Positions 6,155-6,646 of a DNA stretch of 6,646 nucleotides are shown piece after piece. Location of the stretch: assembly GCA_946549475.1 (NCBI GenBank), contig CAMNQO010000099.1, forward strand, positions 1 through 6,646, read 5' to 3'. The position numbers and the translations under genes are program-made. Every line of letters starts with the position of its first letter. Within the stretch, counting starts at the first letter, position 1. The notes under the pieces are model-generated. The model was not told where the DNA came from and ran no database searches. It saw only the letters and a list, made by a program, of their open reading frames with translations. This stretch comes from an uncultured Bacteroidales bacterium. GTDB taxonomy: Bacteria; Bacteroidota; Bacteroidia; Bacteroidales; UBA932.

Positions 6155-6178
6155 ATTTATATCGTTCACGATACAAAT
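6155..6178. promoter_or_regulatory. Candidate operator: 24-base imperfect inverted repeat over the operon promoter
   Basis: The half-sites ATTTaTATCG (6155-6164) and CGATAcAAAT (6169-6178) are reverse complements with one mismatch, separated by TTCA. The repeat overlaps the -7 element and spans the expected transcription start near 6166. MarR/OhrR proteins bind as dimers to inverted repeats at promoters, so the operon's own OhrR-like protein is the natural candidate ligand. Confidence 0.55.
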
Positions 6179-6202
6179 ATACGACAAAAAATTATATCGC
6201 AA
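6173..6202 (-). promoter_or_regulatory. Promoter of the ferritin-like/gpx/ohrR operon
   Basis: The minus strand has TTG at 6202-6200, an 18-base spacer, then TATATTTGT at 6181-6173, an exact TAnnTTTG match. This is the best Bacteroides-type -33/-7 pair in the window. Predicted start near 6166 gives an AT-rich leader of about 65 bases before the ATG at 6100. A perfect TCGC-aa-GCGA palindrome (6197-6206) overlaps the -33 element. Confidence 0.65.
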
Positions 6203-6209
6203 GCGACAT

Positions 6210-6235
6210 TTCAAAAAAATCGTCTTTTTTCTGAA
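6210..6235 (-). terminator. Possible weak terminator after the DUF4491 gene
   Basis: Directly after the stop codon the minus strand can fold TTCA/TGAA plus A6/T6 with a one-base bulge around a short loop, ending in T-rich sequence. The stem is almost all A-T, so it is weak. It separates this gene from the operon promoter that follows. Confidence 0.3.
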
Positions 6236-6556
6236 TTAGCGCTCCAATCCCTTCCGGCGTGCCTCGTAATAGGCATGCCGCTTGGGATTCTCGGGAAACC
6301 AGCCGCGCAGCACCCGCTTCTCCTGGAGAAACATCTCGTGAATACCCCAGAAGCAGGAAAAGGCGAAACCGCCGATGATGGTCGAAACGACCTCGTTGGG
6401 AACAAAAAGCGAAATGCAGGAAAAAATCAGGCCGGCGACCAGCCAGACCCACCAGCTCCGCTTTCCGAACGCATATTCCATTTTGATGACGGCCGGGTGG
6501 CAAATCCCGATGCTCAGAAAAACGGCCGCTCCCACGATGATTCCGTTGAATGTCAT
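6236..6556 (-). CDS. DUF4491 small membrane protein
   Basis: The 106-residue protein matches the DUF4491 family common in Bacteroidales. It has three hydrophobic segments (about 4-24, 35-52 and 55-73), the early motif HPAVIKMEYAFGKR (20-33), and the C-terminal GWFPENPKR (85-93) followed by a basic tail that probably lies in the cytoplasm. Family length is about 95-105 residues, so it is complete. The function is unknown. The ATG at 6556 has no Shine-Dalgarno. It lies 36 bases downstream of tRNA-Arg on the same strand and may be read through from that tRNA, since only a poor -7 match (TCCATTTG) is seen in the gap. It ends before the promoter of the peroxide operon and does not appear to be part of it. 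Confidence 0.85.
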   Translation of the reverse strand: MTFNGIIVGAAVFLSIGICHPAVIKMEYAFGKRSWWVWLVAGLIFSCISLFVPNEVVSTIIGGFAFSCFWGIHEMFLQEKRVLRGWFPENPKRHAYYEARRKGLER

Positions 6557-6592
6557 GATTGATGGGGGTTAGAATCGCAAATGGATATTGTG

Positions 6593-6646
6593 TAGCCCCT
6601 AGTGGAATCGAACCACTATTTAAAGTTTAGGAAACTTCCGTTCTAT
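6593..6646 (-). tRNA. tRNA-Arg (anticodon CCT), 3' part only
   Basis: The minus strand contains the 3' part of a tRNA cut by the right edge. The acceptor 3' strand AGGGGCT (6600-6594) is followed by discriminator A (6593). The T arm is AGTGG, loop TTCGATT, CCACT (6617-6601). The anticodon arm is GAAGT, loop TTCCTAA, ACTTT, giving anticodon CCT (6631-6629), which reads the arginine codon AGG. CCA is not encoded. The D arm and the 5' acceptor strand lie mostly or wholly outside the window. Confidence 0.88.

Noticed and set aside
6101..6214. In-frame 38-residue N-terminal extension of the ferritin-like protein
   Set aside because: It would be translated from the promoter and operator region upstream of the predicted transcription start, and ferritin-family similarity begins only at the ATG at 6100.
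1..6646. CRISPR array, insertion sequence, phage or defence-system genes
   Set aside because: There are no regularly spaced direct repeats, transposase-like frames or terminal repeats. All convincing genes are transport, stress or small membrane-protein genes.

Overview
The window looks like a chromosomal segment of a Bacteroidota bacterium, most likely order Bacteroidales. Three things point there. A DUF4491 small membrane protein is present. Several genes are preceded by the Bacteroides-type -7 element TAnnTTTG. Most starts have an A/T-rich leader and no Shine-Dalgarno sequence. GC content is moderate to high in genes and low in promoters. No insertion sequence, phage gene or CRISPR array is visible, and this is ordinary core-type gene content.

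Layout. Positions 1-1541 (minus) hold an AspT/YidE/YbjL-type transporter with two central RCK_C domains, cut at its C-terminus by the window edge. It is divergent from a tRNA-Ser(CGA) at 1615-1701 (plus), which is followed by a large bidirectional terminator palindrome and about 220 bases of GC-rich, hairpin-rich non-coding DNA. Positions 1989-3674 (minus) encode a SulP anion transporter with a C-terminal STAS domain. It is divergent from a DUF2238 (YjdF-type) membrane protein at 3837-4514 (plus), with an AT-rich promoter region between them.

The most coherent unit is the minus-strand operon from 6100 down to 4579. It encodes a bacterioferritin-like protein, an exported cysteine glutathione peroxidase and an OhrR-like MarR repressor. 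The gap between the first two genes is 8 bases, and the last two overlap by one base (TGATG). A good Bacteroides-type promoter precedes the operon, and a 24-base imperfect inverted repeat lies across the predicted transcription start. This suggests a self-regulated peroxide-response unit: OhrR senses organic peroxide through Cys13, Gpx reduces the peroxide, and the ferritin-like protein acts on iron or has another role. The ferritin-like protein appears to lack most of the usual ferroxidase ligands, which is the most unusual protein feature here.

Upstream of that operon, on the same strand, are a DUF4491 gene (6236-6556) and the 3' part of a tRNA-Arg(CCT) running off the right edge. All family assignments were made by reading motifs, and the comparisons with reference proteins are from memory.
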